Origin: Arachis hypogaea
Lineage: Eukaryota; Streptophyta; Magnoliopsida; Fabales; Fabaceae
Direction: 5' to 3'
Assembly: GCF_003086295.3 (NCBI RefSeq)
Contig: NC_092039.1
Span: 64,984,649 to 65,048,648, forward strand
DNA: 64,000 bases
In this document: in pieces, positions 63,229-64,000 of the stretch
Layout of the letters: every line of letters starts with the position of its first letter
Numbering within the stretch: position 1 is the stretch's first letter
Notes under the pieces: generated by a model
The model's database searches: none
What the model saw: only the letters and a program-made list of their open reading frames with translations
Told to the model about the DNA's origin: nothing
Made by a program: the position numbers and the translations under genes

Positions 63229-64000
63229 GGTGGACCCGTTCTTTAATTTCCTTGTTCTTTACTTTCTTGTTTTTCGAATTTTAGTGCTTATGTTATCTAT
63301 GTTTGTGTCTTGTGATCATTAGTGTCTTAGTGTCTATGCCTTAAAGTTATGAATGTCCTATGAATCCATCACCTTTCTTGAATGAAAAATATTCTTAATT
63401 GAAAAAGAGAAGAATTGCATGAATTTTGAATTTTATAACAGTTTAATTATTTTGATGTGGTGGCAATATTTTTGTTCTCTGAATGTATGCTTAAACAGTG
63501 CATATGTCTTTTGAATTTGTGGTTCATGAATGTTGGCTCTTGAAAGAATGATGAAAAAGGAGACATGTTACTGAGGATCTGAAAAATCATAAAAATGATT
63601 CTTGAAGCAAGAAAAAGCAGTGAATACAAAAAAAAAAGAAAACGAAAAAAAAGAGAAAAAGAAAGAAATAAAGTTGTGATCCAAGGCAAAAAGAGTGTGC
63701 TTAAGAACCCTGGACACCTCTAATTGGGGACTCTAGCAAAGCTGAGTCACAATCTGAAAAGGTTCACCCAATTATGTGTCTGTGGCATGTATGTATCCGG
63801 TGGTAATACTGGAAGACAGAGTGCTTTGGGCCACGGCCAAGACTCAATAAATAGCTATGTTCAAGAATCATCATACTTAACTAGGAGAATCAATAACACT
63901 ATATGGATTCTGAGTTCCTAAAGAAGCCAATCATTCTGAATTTCAAAGGATAGAGTGAGATGCCAAAACTATTCAGAGGCAAAAAGCTAAAAGCCCCGCT
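63229..64000 (+). other. 3' non-coding region of D (cut by the window end)
   Basis: Inverted counterpart of 54680-55780. Includes an A-rich run (63625-63670) and the GTGTGCTTAAGAACCCTGGA / GGACACCTCTAATTGGGG block. No coding; the LTR is not reached. Confidence 0.65.

Larger units (their letters stand above)
56816..64000 (+). mobile_element. Element D: FIDEL-like element without polymerase (continues beyond the window)
   Basis: Truncated 5' LTR (56816-57252), primer site, leader with palindromes, gag-protease (58895-61234), twin hairpin, palindromes, a TATA-bearing leader, an RGGA hairpin, a second ORF (62103-63228) and 3' non-coding region. The 3' LTR is beyond the window. It has the fullest gag-protease coding among the nested elements. 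Confidence 0.8.

Overview
The window looks like repeat-rich, gene-poor nuclear DNA from a legume, most likely Arachis (peanut). That name rests on my memory of its repeat families, in particular LTRs beginning TGATGAGCGG, which resemble the element called FIDEL. I see no intact host gene. Almost every base belongs to nested or abutting transposable elements, mainly Ty3/gypsy LTR retrotransposons of the Athila/Tat kind, with one Mutator-like and one CACTA-like DNA transposon.

Layout. P (minus strand) is the oldest layer and the only element with polymerase: its reverse transcriptase/RNase H half is at 29271-30696 and its integrase half at 703-2030. The two halves were separated by element F (+, 2031-29270). 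F's two LTRs are 22 kb apart, and a near-perfect 5-bp duplication flanks it. Inside F's gag lie a CACTA-like element carrying host gene fragments (5311-10957) and a truncated FIDEL-like element B (-, 10958-24430). The LTR of B is split by element A (+, 15778-23416), which is complete, with 2,134-bp LTRs and the duplication GCAGA. To the right come a FIDEL-like LTR (30697-32444), an Athila-type LTR fragment (32445-33606), and element G (-, about 33640-45875), which carries a 6.18-kb Mutator-like element (35158-41337) with a perfect 9-bp duplication. Then follow element H (+, 45876-52646), the deletion derivative C (-, 52893 to about 56815) and, head-to-head with it, element D (+, about 56816 to beyond 64000).

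How they work together. A, B, C, D, F, G and H keep gag, sometimes protease, LTRs and a tRNA-Asp-type primer binding site, but show no reverse transcriptase or integrase core. They look like non-autonomous elements that borrow enzymes from a P-like partner. All coding regions are broken by stops or frameshifts.

Main hunt results. Several non-coding structures recur in otherwise different families and keep base pairing while their sequence changes. (1) A twin hairpin lies 9-19 nt after the last stop codon (seven copies). (2) A hairpin with a 7-8-bp stem and RGGA loop lies 1-3 nt before TTTAAGTKTGG, just upstream of the 3' LTR or at a second internal site (seven copies). (3) Each family carries its own array of palindromes, in U3 of the LTR or around gag. 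(4) A block of about 100 bp with arms GTTGGAAAG/CTTTCCAAC is shared between LTRs of different families and is triplicated in F. These look like selected RNA or DNA structures and I know of no description of them.
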